Shown in pieces: positions 16,265 to 25,154 of a stretch of 64,000 bases of DNA. Under the pieces are notes generated by a model. The model was not told the DNA's origin. It saw nothing but the letters and a program-made list of their open reading frames with translations, and did not search any database. The DNA is from Saprospiraceae bacterium. GTDB lineage: Bacteria; Bacteroidota; Bacteroidia; Chitinophagales; Saprospiraceae. The number at the start of each line of letters is the position of its first letter. The stretch's first letter is position 1. The position numbers and the translations under genes are program-made. The stretch is from assembly GCA_013214355.1 (NCBI GenBank), contig JABSSL010000006.1, positions 1 through 64,000 of the forward strand, read 5' to 3'.

Positions 16265-18162
16265 GAAAAAGCCTGTCCGATCTTCTGCTCTTGCATCAAA
16301 ACGCGCAATTGATCCAAAACACTGAGATCCTCTATCGTAGAAGGCGTATTAAAGGATTTACCATCCGCAATATATCGCATTACCTTTCGGAGGATTTTTC
16401 CCGAACGAGTCTTGGGTAGCTTTTGTGCAATCGTGGCTCGTTTAAAACTGGCTACTGCTCCTACCTTATCTCGAATCATCTGGATTAACTCCGCTTCTAG
16501 GCTAGCCTCTGGCTGCTCCACTCCTGCTTTCAATACCACAAAACCTACTGGTACTTGGCCCTTTAATTCATCCGCGATACCTATGACAGCACATTCGGCC
16601 ACTGCCGGGTGGGCAGCGACCACTTCTTCCATTTCCGCTGTGGATAGGCGATGCCCTGCTACATTAATGACATCATCGGTTCGCCCAGTGATAAAGATAA
16701 ACCCGTCTTCATCTTTGTATGCTCCATCCCCAGATAGGTAATAGCCAGGGAACTTCTCTAGGTAGGCAGATTTAAAACGGGCGGTATCTCTCCAAAGGTT
16801 GGCTAGTGCACCTGGTGCTAGGGGATACTTAATGCATAAATACCCCTCTTCATTGGGGCCCATTTCTTGCCCTTGTCCATTGAAGATCGAAAAGGAATAC
16901 CCGCAAACAGCTTGCCCAGCAGAACCGGGCTTCACGGCCTGTAAGTCGACGCCAGTCATATTACCAATCATGGGCCAACCGGACTCTGTCTGCCACCAAT
17001 GATCGATGATAGGTACTTGTAGCAGTTCGGAAAGCCAAGTAAGGGTGGATACATCACAACGTTCTCCCGCTAGGAATTGGTAGCGAAGAGAGGAGGTGTC
17101 GTAAGCTTTCTTGAATTGACCGTCGGGGTCTTCTTTTCTAATGGCCCGGAAGGCGGTTGGTGCGGTAAAGAAAATATTGACTTGATATTCTTCGATGATC
17201 CGCCAAAAGGTACCAGGGTCAGGTGTTTTGATGGGTTTTCCTTCAAAGAGGACGGTTGTACAGCCATGGATTAAAGGTCCGTAAACGATATAAGAATGAC
17301 CAACGACCCAACCCACATCAGAAGCCGCCCAATATACCTCTCCTGGTTCAATACCATAAAAATGAGACATACTGAACTTCATCGCAACGGCATGTCCTCC
17401 GTTGTCCCGCATTACACCTTTTGGCTTTCCCGTGGTGCCGGAGGTATATAGGATGTACAAGGGATCAGTTGCATCCAATTCAACATAGCTTGTGGGCTTG
17501 GCTTGTTGTCTTAGGCTCTGCCAATCTAGATCTCGGCCAGCCTGCATGTCAGCGCGCACAAAGTCTCTCTGATACACCACCACTTGTTCTACCTCGTGTT
17601 GTGCTTCAGCTAGTGCCGCATCCACGATAGGCTTATAAGGTACAACTCGATCGATTTCCTTACCTCCTGACGCCATCAATAGGACCTTAGGATGTGCGTC
17701 ATCAACCCGGATGGCCAATTCCCGAGCCGCGAATCCGCCGAATACGACCGAATGCACGGCTCCAAGCCGAGCACAGGCTAGCATAGCGAAAACTGTCTCG
17801 GGGATCATGGGCATGTAGATAATCACCCGATCCCCTTTTTCTACTCCTAAAGCACTCAACATCCCTGCTACCAATTCTACTTCCTTCAATAATTCTCTGT
17901 AAGTAAACTGCTTTTTGGTTTCGGTGACAGGAGAGTCGTAGGCGATCGCAACTTGATCTCCTCGACCTTGCTCCACATGATAATCTAAAGCTAGATAGCT
18001 AGTATTTAACTTCCCGCCAGTATACCAGCGTGCCAGCTCATCTTCATCCTGAGAAAGGATGTTGGTAGGAAACTGAAACCAGGGTATCGCTCTGGCTTGT
18101 TCTTCCCAGAACGAAATGGGGTGATCTATACTATCTTGGTAGAATTCGTGATAAGTTGACAT
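16261..18162 (-). CDS. prpE: Propionyl-CoA synthetase (PrpE/ACSS3-type acyl-CoA synthetase)
   Basis: This 633-aa adenylate-forming enzyme converts a short-chain acid plus ATP and CoA to acyl-CoA, AMP and PPi. It has the N-terminal ACAS region (FWEEQARAIPWFQFP), the P-loop-like YTSGTTGKPKGV, the DVGWVVGHSYIVYGPL motif, WWQTESGWP, YYLSGDGAYKDEDGF with the hinge Asp, GRTDDVINVAGHRLS, and the catalytic Lys in LPKTRSGKILRKVMR. The WVVGHSYIVYGPL and PIKTPDPGTFWRI segments fit PrpE/ACSS3 better than acetyl-CoA synthetase. It is probably monocistronic. Acetate or butyrate use cannot be excluded. Confidence 0.88.
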   Translation of the reverse strand: MSTYHEFYQDSIDHPISFWEEQARAIPWFQFPTNILSQDEDELARWYTGGKLNTSYLALDYHVEQGRGDQVAIAYDSPVTETKKQFTYRELLKEVELVAGMLSALGVEKGDRVIIYMPMIPETVFAMLACARLGAVHSVVFGGFAARELAIRVDDAHPKVLLMASGGKEIDRVVPYKPIVDAALAEAQHEVEQVVVYQRDFVRADMQAGRDLDWQSLRQQAKPTSYVELDATDPLYILYTSGTTGKPKGVMRDNGGHAVAMKFSMSHFYGIEPGEVYWAASDVGWVVGHSYIVYGPLIHGCTTVLFEGKPIKTPDPGTFWRIIEEYQVNIFFTAPTAFRAIRKEDPDGQFKKAYDTSSLRYQFLAGERCDVSTLTWLSELLQVPIIDHWWQTESGWPMIGNMTGVDLQAVKPGSAGQAVCGYSFSIFNGQGQEMGPNEEGYLCIKYPLAPGALANLWRDTARFKSAYLEKFPGYYLSGDGAYKDEDGFIFITGRTDDVINVAGHRLSTAEMEEVVAAHPAVAECAVIGIADELKGQVPVGFVVLKAGVEQPEASLEAELIQMIRDKVGAVASFKRATIAQKLPKTRSGKILRKVMRYIADGKSFNTPSTIEDLSVLDQLRVLMQEQKIGQAFS

Positions 18163-18208
18163 GTTGAAGGAGTGCTTATTTGACGACTTAGTGTTTTACA
18201 ACTTGCGC

Positions 18209-19720
18209 TTAGTTTTCCAGTTTAGCGCCCATTTGCTCCAATACTTTTCTATGATCGAATTGGGTGCAATGTCCTTGCATGGCCGTAAACTCTACCACCG
18301 CATCAGATTTTGGGTTAGTAGTGCTCTTTAAGAACTTATCAAAAGCACGAGTGGCTGGATTGAGGTAAAAATTATCCATGTCACCCATCCAAATGTAGAT
18401 CTTACCTTGAAGCTTAGGCCCAAGTTCCTCCCAGTTTTCCTTTGCGATTAACTTCAGGTCATACTTCTTCCAGTGTTCCACGATGGCAGGATCAATGGCG
18501 CCACTTTGCGGATCCCACATTGGCGCTGGCAAGCCATCTTCGCCTTTAGGACTATATAATGCATTGTGCGCGCTGAATTGTCCTCCGGAAGTTGCGTAGG
18601 AGTTGGAATAACCCAATACATTTTCATAATGAATAAAATCCTTCATCGTTAGACGAGGGTCACCAGTAAGGTCCCTAGCTACGGGACGGAGGTTCCCCCA
18701 TTCATTATAGTACAGGTTTGCATCCTTATAGACATTGACCAATTGATAGTTTTCGAAATCAATAGCATCCGGGCTATAAGACCAAGTGCCGTTGAAGTGA
18801 TCGGGATAGAAAATCTGTAGGGCTAAAGACACCCATCCACCGGTGGAGCAGCCATCCAGGAAACGATCCTTAGCACTCCCCGTACCCCGAAACTCACCTT
18901 CCAGGTATGGAATCAACTCTTCTGTCAGGGCGTAACCATAAGGCCCGCTATTTTCGGAATCTAACTGATAGGAGTCGCCAAAAGGGCCTTCTCCATCCAA
19001 AAAGATGTTCACGATTTCTGGGGATTCATCGGATTGCCACCAGCCCATAAAGCGCTTGCTTCCTGCCAAGCGACCCACTCGCGTGTAGCGACCACCATAG
19101 CCAGCGATATTGTATCGGAACGGGAAGCGTTTGTTTTCATCTTCGAAGAAAGCATCAGGAAGTAATACCCCGACTTTGAGGAACATGTCTTTTCCCCACC
19201 ATTTCGACAAGGTGTCACTTCTAAAGGTGACTTCCTTTACATTCGGATGATTGGCGATTCTACGTTTTTGGACCTCTTTATTGATAACCAAATTGAGTTT
19301 TTGACTCTTATCCACTTCCACCTGCATGACCTCACTGTATAGGTTGCCTGGTGCATTTGGACGAGATTCAGACTTATCCTGATCCCATAAGGCTTGTACA
19401 AAGTAGGTCCCTTCTGGCAGAGCATCTAGCGATATTTGTCCTGCTTTCATAAAACCTTTGCCTTCAGCTAAGGTGACCGACTTATCAGTAGACCATTTCT
19501 CGATATTCTTCGCAAACAAATAATTCCCTTGTTGTGGCCAGGTCCGGAAGCGGAGCTCACCTCGACCGTTTTTACTCATGAAAATGAGCAAGCGGCCATC
19601 GGCTTGAAATTGATCCTGGAGACTGGCGTCCACTTTAATGTCAACCGTCATCTGATGGATGGATTGAGCGCTTATAGCTGTAGGTAAGCAAAGCAAAAGG
19701 AGGTAAAAAAGGTTTTTCAT
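18209..19720 (-). CDS. Secreted esterase (esterase D/antigen 85-like alpha/beta hydrolase)
   Basis: This 503-aa exported protein begins at the ATG at 19720 with the signal peptide MKNLFYLLLLCLPTAISAQ. A longer frame to 19870 only adds 50 unlikely residues. The first about 160 residues are a beta-rich domain; the rest is an alpha/beta hydrolase of the esterase D type with the nucleophile elbow GCSTGG and a late catalytic His (AMQGHCTQF). Family members hydrolyse carboxylic esters such as acylated sugars. No neighbour clarifies the substrate. Confidence 0.85.
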   Translation of the reverse strand: MKNLFYLLLLCLPTAISAQSIHQMTVDIKVDASLQDQFQADGRLLIFMSKNGRGELRFRTWPQQGNYLFAKNIEKWSTDKSVTLAEGKGFMKAGQISLDALPEGTYFVQALWDQDKSESRPNAPGNLYSEVMQVEVDKSQKLNLVINKEVQKRRIANHPNVKEVTFRSDTLSKWWGKDMFLKVGVLLPDAFFEDENKRFPFRYNIAGYGGRYTRVGRLAGSKRFMGWWQSDESPEIVNIFLDGEGPFGDSYQLDSENSGPYGYALTEELIPYLEGEFRGTGSAKDRFLDGCSTGGWVSLALQIFYPDHFNGTWSYSPDAIDFENYQLVNVYKDANLYYNEWGNLRPVARDLTGDPRLTMKDFIHYENVLGYSNSYATSGGQFSAHNALYSPKGEDGLPAPMWDPQSGAIDPAIVEHWKKYDLKLIAKENWEELGPKLQGKIYIWMGDMDNFYLNPATRAFDKFLKSTTNPKSDAVVEFTAMQGHCTQFDHRKVLEQMGAKLEN

Positions 19721-19932
19721 ATGTTTAAATTCTTTCCGCAGCTTTGCAACTTGCAGAAATAATTCTGCACATATGCAACCGCTACGCTCTCGCATAATAT
19801 TTTTTAACCATACCCTTGTTTGAAAATTATGATTAATAAATATCATACTCGTTTCATGATAATTTGGCAATTAGAAATGATGGGCAGGGAGCAATGGAGG
19901 CTGTGCCATTATCGGAAAAAAGATAAGAAAAA

Positions 19933-19962
19933 TTGCTGAGTGAATGGCTTCTAGTATATTTG
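19933..19962 (+). promoter_or_regulatory. Promoter of tgt, predicted near-leaderless
   Basis: TTG (19933-19935), 19 bp, then TATATTTG (19955-19962) is the textbook Bacteroidota -33/-7 arrangement. The -7 box ends 7 bp before the ATG at 19970, so the transcript should start within a few bases of the start codon. Confidence 0.7.
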
Positions 19963-19969
19963 CGGCGCA

Positions 19970-21103
19970 ATGCTACAATTCAAATTAGAATCGACAGACA
20001 AAGGATCAGCGGCCAGGGCTGGAGAGATCACTACTGATCATGGAACGATCCAGACGCCCATCTTTATGCCAGTAGGTACTGCAGGTACTGTAAAGGGGGT
20101 GCATCAGCATGAGCTAAAGGATGTGGTCAAGGCACAAATTATCCTAGGCAATACTTACCACCTGTACTTGCGTCCCGGTATGGAGATATTGCGTAATGCT
20201 GGAGGTCTACATAAGTTCAATGGATGGGACGGGCCTATCTTGACTGACAGTGGAGGATATCAGGTTTACTCCCTGAGTCATAGGCGTAAGATAAAAGAAG
20301 AAGGGGTGACCTTCCAGTCCCATATCGATGGTTCTAAGCATTTTTTTAGTCCGGAAGGAGCGATGGATATTCAGCGTACCATTGGAGGAGATATAATCAT
20401 GGCTTTCGATGAATGCCCTCCTTACCCCAGTGACTATCGATATGCGAAGCAATCCATGGAATTAACCCATCGATGGTTGAAGCGTTGCTGCGATCATGTT
20501 GATGCGACGGAAGGGCATTACGGCCATCATCAATCACTCTTTCCGATAGTGCAAGGTAGTACTTACGATGATCTGCGGAAAGAATCGGCGGAGACAATTG
20601 CTAGTTTTGAGCGGGAAGGAAATGCCATTGGGGGACTATCGGTGGGGGAGCCGGCTGAAGATATGTATAAGCACACCGCCTTGGTGTGCGAGATACTTCC
20701 CAAGGACAAACCTCGTTATTTGATGGGGGTCGGTACACCTGCCAATCTATTAGAGTGCATCGCTTTGGGTGTGGATATGTTTGATTGTGTCCTCCCTACG
20801 CGCAATGCGAGACATGGACTCTTGTACACAGCTGAAGGAATCATCAATATCAAGAATGCCAAATGGAAAGACGTTCACGAACCGATTGATCCAGATGGCC
20901 CTTGTCCAACCAGCCGATTCCACACCAAAGCTTATTTGCGGCACTTGATGCACAGTGGCGAGTTATTGGCTGCCCAGTTGGCTTCTATTCATAACTTGAC
21001 CTTTTTCCTATGGTTGGTAGGAGAGGCCCGAAATCATATTTTAGCAGGAGATTTTTCTACTTGGAAAGATTCAATGGTTAACAAAGTGCAAAGGCGCTTA
21101 TAA
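19970..21103 (+). CDS. tgt: tRNA-guanine(34) transglycosylase
   Basis: This enzyme exchanges guanine 34 of GUN-anticodon tRNAs for the queuosine precursor preQ1. It has 377 aa, the usual length. Visible features are TPIFMPVGTAGTVKGV, the base-binding TDSGGYQVYSL, FDECPPYPSDY, PIVQGSTY, GGLSVGEP, LMGVGTP and the nucleophile region DCVLPTRNARHG. The zinc site is reduced: only one of three Cys remains (PDGPCPTSRF) with the HNL His, which as far as I recall is common in Bacteroidota TGTs. It is followed by an LptF/G-type gene, 53 bp away. Confidence 0.95.
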   Translation: MLQFKLESTDKGSAARAGEITTDHGTIQTPIFMPVGTAGTVKGVHQHELKDVVKAQIILGNTYHLYLRPGMEILRNAGGLHKFNGWDGPILTDSGGYQVYSLSHRRKIKEEGVTFQSHIDGSKHFFSPEGAMDIQRTIGGDIIMAFDECPPYPSDYRYAKQSMELTHRWLKRCCDHVDATEGHYGHHQSLFPIVQGSTYDDLRKESAETIASFEREGNAIGGLSVGEPAEDMYKHTALVCEILPKDKPRYLMGVGTPANLLECIALGVDMFDCVLPTRNARHGLLYTAEGIINIKNAKWKDVHEPIDPDGPCPTSRFHTKAYLRHLMHSGELLAAQLASIHNLTFFLWLVGEARNHILAGDFSTWKDSMVNKVQRRL

Positions 21104-21156
21104 TTTGGTTAAAAAGGAGCAGGAATGCTCGGAAGTTAGTTTCTTTGTACCCGCAT

Positions 21157-22245
21157 ATGCTAAAGATCCTCGATAAATATATCATCAATAAGTTCATGTC
21201 CACCTTCTTTTTCACGGTGCTCATCTTTACGATGATATCTGTGATTATTGATTTTAGTGAAAAGGTGGAAAAGTTTATTGAGGAGCCAGTTACGAAGATG
21301 GAGATCATGTTGGATTATTATCCCAACTTTATCATCTTCATTCACGGCTTGCTTTGGCCCCTGTTTACCCTGATTGCGGTCATCTTTTTTACCTCCCGGA
21401 TGGCTTATAATTCAGAGATCATTTCCATTCTCAATGCAGGCGTGAGTTTTCGGCGCTTGATGCAGCCGTATATGCTAGGAGCCACTTTTATTGCGGGGCT
21501 GCATCTCCTGGGAAATCACATCCTGATACCAAGAGGTAATAATATCCGCCTGGATTTTGAACACAAATACATCGCCAAGGATCGCGATATTGGAAAGACC
21601 AGGGATGTGCATATGTTTGTGGCACCGGATACCAAGATTTACATCAATTTTTATCGAAAAAGGGATAGTACCGCGCGCAACTTCCGGATTGAACAATTCG
21701 AAGGCAATCAGCTGGTGTATATGGTGAAAGCCAGTACTGCGGAATGGAAAGGCCCTCCAGATAAGTGGCGATTGAATAATTATGAAATCCGGACCTTCCG
21801 GGGAGAAAAGGAGACCTTTGAAATTGGCCGAGGCAAACATATTGACACAACCCTCAATGTCACTCCTCAGGATTTCGTGGATTATGCCGATGTGCAAACC
21901 ATGATGACCACCCCTAAGCTCAAACGCTTTATTGCTTTGCAACGAGAGCGTGGCTCCGGGAATCTAGAAAAGTACCTAATAGAACTCTATCGAAGAACGG
22001 CTGAGCCCTTTACCATCTTTATTCTCACCATCATTGGCGTATCTATTGCTGCGCGAAAGGTCAGGGGAGGGATGGGCTTACACTTGGCTATTGGAGTGGG
22101 CCTAGGAGCCATCTTTATCTTTTTGTCGCGATTCTCCATCGTTTTTGCTACCGGGCAATCCATCCCCGTTATGTTAGGGATTTGGTTTCCCAATATCGTT
22201 TTTACGGTCATCGCATTGTACCTAGTGCTGCGCGCACAGAAGTAA
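21157..22245 (+). CDS. LptF/LptG-family LPS-export permease
   Basis: This 362-aa inner-membrane protein has about six membrane helices in the YjgP/YjgQ arrangement: an N-terminal MLKILDKYIINKFMSTFFFTV helix region, further helices to about 120, a periplasmic jellyroll-like domain (about 130-250) and three C-terminal helices (TIFILTIIGVSIAARK..., GLHLAIGVGLGAIFIF..., IVFTVIALYLVL). LptF and LptG form the permease of the LptB2FG transporter that lifts LPS from the inner membrane. The ATG at 21157 is preferred over a TTG four codons upstream. Bacteroidota often keep single LptF/G genes next to tgt. Confidence 0.9.
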   Translation: MLKILDKYIINKFMSTFFFTVLIFTMISVIIDFSEKVEKFIEEPVTKMEIMLDYYPNFIIFIHGLLWPLFTLIAVIFFTSRMAYNSEIISILNAGVSFRRLMQPYMLGATFIAGLHLLGNHILIPRGNNIRLDFEHKYIAKDRDIGKTRDVHMFVAPDTKIYINFYRKRDSTARNFRIEQFEGNQLVYMVKASTAEWKGPPDKWRLNNYEIRTFRGEKETFEIGRGKHIDTTLNVTPQDFVDYADVQTMMTTPKLKRFIALQRERGSGNLEKYLIELYRRTAEPFTIFILTIIGVSIAARKVRGGMGLHLAIGVGLGAIFIFLSRFSIVFATGQSIPVMLGIWFPNIVFTVIALYLVLRAQK

Positions 22246-22490
22246 GGAAGTGTGAATTTCAGACCAATAAATCGGTCAATTCTGGGGTGTCTCCCAAAAA
22301 ATAAGCTCATTTTTTCCTAGATTAGCGGTGTCAGTATCAGGACTTCTCTATACTCGAAAGATTGCCTTATCCATCTAGGTTTTATTGATAACCCTGATAT
22401 ATCTATAAGGCGGGCCGGACATCCTTCATGCCAAGCATGTTCTCCAAGCGGCCCAGTATGGGCCCTAACCAACGAAGAATTACAAGACGA

Positions 22491-22527
22491 AAAACTGGCC
22501 ATTAGCAAGTATTGACTCGCCAGTTTT
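22491..22527 (+). terminator. Possible terminator after the LptF/G-type gene
   Basis: AAAACTGGC and GCCAGTTTT form a perfect 9-bp stem with a 19-nt loop, followed by ATTTC. It lies about 245 bp past the preceding stop, so its gene is uncertain. Confidence 0.4.
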
Positions 22528-22564
22528 ATTTCAAACAGCTTCTTATATTTCGATACATCATTTT

Positions 22565-22591
22565 TTTGGAAATGTCTAAGGCATTTCCAAA
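22565..22591. promoter_or_regulatory. Palindrome upstream of the GMC oxidoreductase operon
   Basis: TTTGGAAATG-N7-CATTTCCAAA is a perfect 10-bp inverted repeat ending 18 bp before the ATG at 22610. It could be a repressor operator or a 5'-UTR hairpin controlling the operon. Confidence 0.5.
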
Positions 22592-22609
22592 CAAGAAAAC
22601 TCGCTTTAT

Positions 22610-24322
22610 ATGTATTTCAATTCACAAGGAAAAGAGGAGGTCACCTACGATGCCATTGTGATCGGATCGGGCATTAGTGGAGGCTGGGCGGCCAAGGAAC
22701 TGACCCAAAAAGGCCTGAAGACGCTTGTGCTCGAAAGAGGTAGAATGGTCAAGCACATCGAAGATTATCCGACTGCCCATAAGGAACCCTGGGAACTCCC
22801 ACTGAGAGACCGTATGACCCCAGATGAATTAAAGGATTATCCAAAGCAAAACCGAACCGGTTATACCGTTCGGCCATCTACCAAGCACTGGTGGGTTAAG
22901 GATACGGAACACCCGTACACCGAGGTGAAACGCTTTGATTGGATGCGTGGTTACCACGTAGGAGGCCGCTCTCTGCTCTGGGGGAGGCAATCTTACCGCT
23001 GGAGTGCTATGGACTTTGAATCGAATGCCAAGGATGGTTTTGGGGTAGATTGGCCCATCAGATATGAGGATTTGGCACCTTGGTACAGCTATGTGGAAAA
23101 ACATGCTGGTATTTCTGGTCGGAAAGAAGGGCTTTCACAACTACCGGATAGCGAGTTTCTCCCTCCGATGGATATGAATTGCGTAGAGCAGCATACCCGA
23201 CAGAAGATTGCTGAAAACTTTGGAGGCCGAGTGATGACCATTGGCCGGGTGGCGAATTTGACGCAAGCACACAATGGTCGTACGCAGTGTCAATTTAGAA
23301 ACCGATGTATCAGAGGATGTCCTTATGGCGGTTACTTCAGCAGTCAATCCTCCACTTTACCGGCTGCGGAAGACACGGGTAATCTGACGCTTCGCCCACA
23401 TTCGGTTGTTAACTCAATCATCTATGATCCGGAAACTAAACGGGCAACCGGTGTGAGAATCATTGATGGTGAAACAAAAGAGACCAAAGAGTTTTACGCT
23501 AAGATTATCTTCTGCTGCGCGTCTGCACTAGGTAGTACTTTCATTTTGATGAATTCAACCTCGGATCGTTTCCCTAACGGATTGGGTAATGACAGTGGAG
23601 AATTGGGACACAATCTAATGGATCACCACTTCCGCCTTGGTGCAAGGGGTCGATTCGATGGCTTTGGCGATAAATATTACAAAGGCCGCCGACCAAATGG
23701 TATTTATATTCCTCGTTTCCGCAACATTGATAAGGCGAGTACCATGAAGGATTACGTTCGTGGTTATGGCTATCAGGGAGGGGCAAGTCGAACTAACTGG
23801 ATGAGAGGGGTTCGAGAAATGGATGTCTCTATCGGGGCTGACCTGAAGGCGAAATTAGTGGAGCCAGGTCCTTGGCAAATGGGACTGACAGCCTTCGGCG
23901 AATGTCTGCCCTACCATGAGAATAAGGTGACGCTGAATCATGAGGTACGCGATATCTATGGCCAGCCTACTTTGACGATTGATTGTGAGTTTAAGGAGAA
24001 TGAAAATAAGATGCGAGGCGATATGATGACCGCTGCTGCTGAAATGCTAGAAGCTGCCGGCTTCAAGGATGTACAGACTTATGATCGTAAGTCATGGCCC
24101 GGCTTGGGAATCCACGAAATGGGTACAGCCAGAATGGGGCGCGATCCCAAGACTTCGGTACTGAACAAGTGGAATCAAGTACATGCTGTGCCTAATGTTT
24201 ACGTGACGGATGGCGCTTGCATGACTTCTTCGGCCTGTCAAAACCCATCTTTGACTTACATGGCATTGACGGCAAGAGCGGTTGATCACGCCGTGGGCGA
24301 ACTGAAGAAGATGAACCTGTAG
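22610..24322 (+). CDS. GMC-family sugar oxidoreductase (FAD)
   Basis: This 570-aa flavoprotein should oxidise a sugar or polyol hydroxyl group. It has the Rossmann FAD motif IVIGSGISGGWAAKEL (about 16-31), LERGR, the GMC signature region YHVGGRSLLWG, and a C-terminal GMC domain with the catalytic His in GIHEMGTARMG and the partner Asn in SACQNPSLTYMALTARA. It is followed at 43 bp by a Tat-dependent gluconate 2-dehydrogenase subunit 3-like protein; such pairs form periplasmic sugar or glycoside dehydrogenases in which the large subunit travels with the Tat partner. No signal peptide of its own is visible, consistent with that. Exact substrate is unknown; C-3 oxidation of sugars is plausible. 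Confidence 0.9.
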   Translation: MYFNSQGKEEVTYDAIVIGSGISGGWAAKELTQKGLKTLVLERGRMVKHIEDYPTAHKEPWELPLRDRMTPDELKDYPKQNRTGYTVRPSTKHWWVKDTEHPYTEVKRFDWMRGYHVGGRSLLWGRQSYRWSAMDFESNAKDGFGVDWPIRYEDLAPWYSYVEKHAGISGRKEGLSQLPDSEFLPPMDMNCVEQHTRQKIAENFGGRVMTIGRVANLTQAHNGRTQCQFRNRCIRGCPYGGYFSSQSSTLPAAEDTGNLTLRPHSVVNSIIYDPETKRATGVRIIDGETKETKEFYAKIIFCCASALGSTFILMNSTSDRFPNGLGNDSGELGHNLMDHHFRLGARGRFDGFGDKYYKGRRPNGIYIPRFRNIDKASTMKDYVRGYGYQGGASRTNWMRGVREMDVSIGADLKAKLVEPGPWQMGLTAFGECLPYHENKVTLNHEVRDIYGQPTLTIDCEFKENENKMRGDMMTAAAEMLEAAGFKDVQTYDRKSWPGLGIHEMGTARMGRDPKTSVLNKWNQVHAVPNVYVTDGACMTSSACQNPSLTYMALTARAVDHAVGELKKMNL

Positions 24323-24365
24323 GTTCGCAAAAACATCCAATTTTCAAGCATCTAAAAGAAAAAAT

Positions 24366-24935
24366 ATGAATAGGAGAGAAGCACTTAAACAAGCAGCCTT
24401 GCTAACCGGGGTGGCAGTAAGTGGATCCTTAGCTTCTGCTGTTCTGCAAGGATGTAAGGCGGAGCACATACCTAACTATGAGCCAAGCTTCTTCACAAAA
24501 GAGCAAATGAAGGAGATTGCGGCTATGGCCGAGACGATACTACCAAAAACGGAGGATAGTCCTGGGGCGATTGAAGTTGGTGTGCCCGAGTTTATTGATT
24601 TAATAGCGGATAAGACTTTGAAGCCAGAGGCTAAAGAAAAGATGAAAGAAGGCATGGCGGCGCTCATCCAAGCAGCGGAAGAAGCCAATGGTAAAGCCTT
24701 TAGTAAACTATCTGCAGCGGAACAACTGGCGTATTTATCCAAGGTGGATGAGGAGGCGAAAAAGGCAGGTGGCCAATCCCCTTATCTTCAATTGAAGCAG
24801 CAAGTAATCGCTGGTTATTACACTTCCGAAGCGGTAGGTACCGAGGTGTTGGCTTATGACCCGATTCCTGGACAATGGATTGGGTGCACTGACCTTGCTG
24901 ATAATGGGGGTAAAAATTGGGCTTACAATAGATAA
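24366..24935 (+). CDS. Gluconate 2-dehydrogenase subunit 3-like Tat lipoprotein
   Basis: This 189-aa small subunit begins with a Tat motif (NRREALKQAALLTG) and a lipobox-like Cys (AVLQGC, about 30), so it should be exported folded and anchored as a lipoprotein. The body matches the gluconate 2-dehydrogenase subunit 3 family (AMAETILPKTEDSPGAIE, FIDLIADK, KLSAAEQLAYL, YTSEAVGTEVLAYDPIPGQW). It would carry the preceding GMC subunit through the Tat pore and hold it at the membrane. Cotranscribed with that gene. Confidence 0.9.
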   Translation: MNRREALKQAALLTGVAVSGSLASAVLQGCKAEHIPNYEPSFFTKEQMKEIAAMAETILPKTEDSPGAIEVGVPEFIDLIADKTLKPEAKEKMKEGMAALIQAAEEANGKAFSKLSAAEQLAYLSKVDEEAKKAGGQSPYLQLKQQVIAGYYTSEAVGTEVLAYDPIPGQWIGCTDLADNGGKNWAYNR

Positions 24936-24966
24936 GTGATTCCATGCCTTTGGATACACCTTATTG

Positions 24967-25128
24967 AGAAGTTGTTTAAAAATGTCTCACTGGCCGCGAT
25001 GAAGTGCTTTTCGACTCACTCTTCGGTTTTTTATCGCCACGTAGCGCTGCTATGCGACTCTAAAAAAGCCTCAATTGAGCCAAAAATCTTCTCCATTTCG
25101 ACTCAGCAGACATTCTTAAACAACTTCT
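24967..25128. repeat. MITE-like inverted-repeat element A
   Basis: A 162-bp intergenic element is bounded by 21-bp inverted repeats (24967-24987 and 25108-25128) with one mismatch; their cores are GTTTAAAAATGTCT and its near complement. The interior has a direct repeat (TTCGACTCA) and a small inner hairpin near 25040-25060, and carries no gene. It lies between the subunit 3 and isomerase genes of one operon. Confidence 0.7.
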
Positions 25129-25154
25129 GAGTATAGAACACAAACAATATCAAC

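Larger units (their letters stand above)
22246..22609. other. 364-bp intergenic region
   Basis: No gene is evident. The region holds complementary GC-rich segments (GGGCCG near 22413, GGCCC near 22450-22465), a hairpin at 22491-22527 and the palindrome at 22565-22591 just before the GMC oxidoreductase gene. Confidence 0.6.

Noticed and set aside
21475-21942. 155-aa minus-strand frame inside the LptF/G-type gene
   Set aside because: Antisense to a clearly coding plus-strand gene, with no family features or promoter.
24936-25130. 64-aa frame after the subunit 3 gene
   Set aside because: Lies almost entirely within inverted-repeat element A and has no protein-like features.
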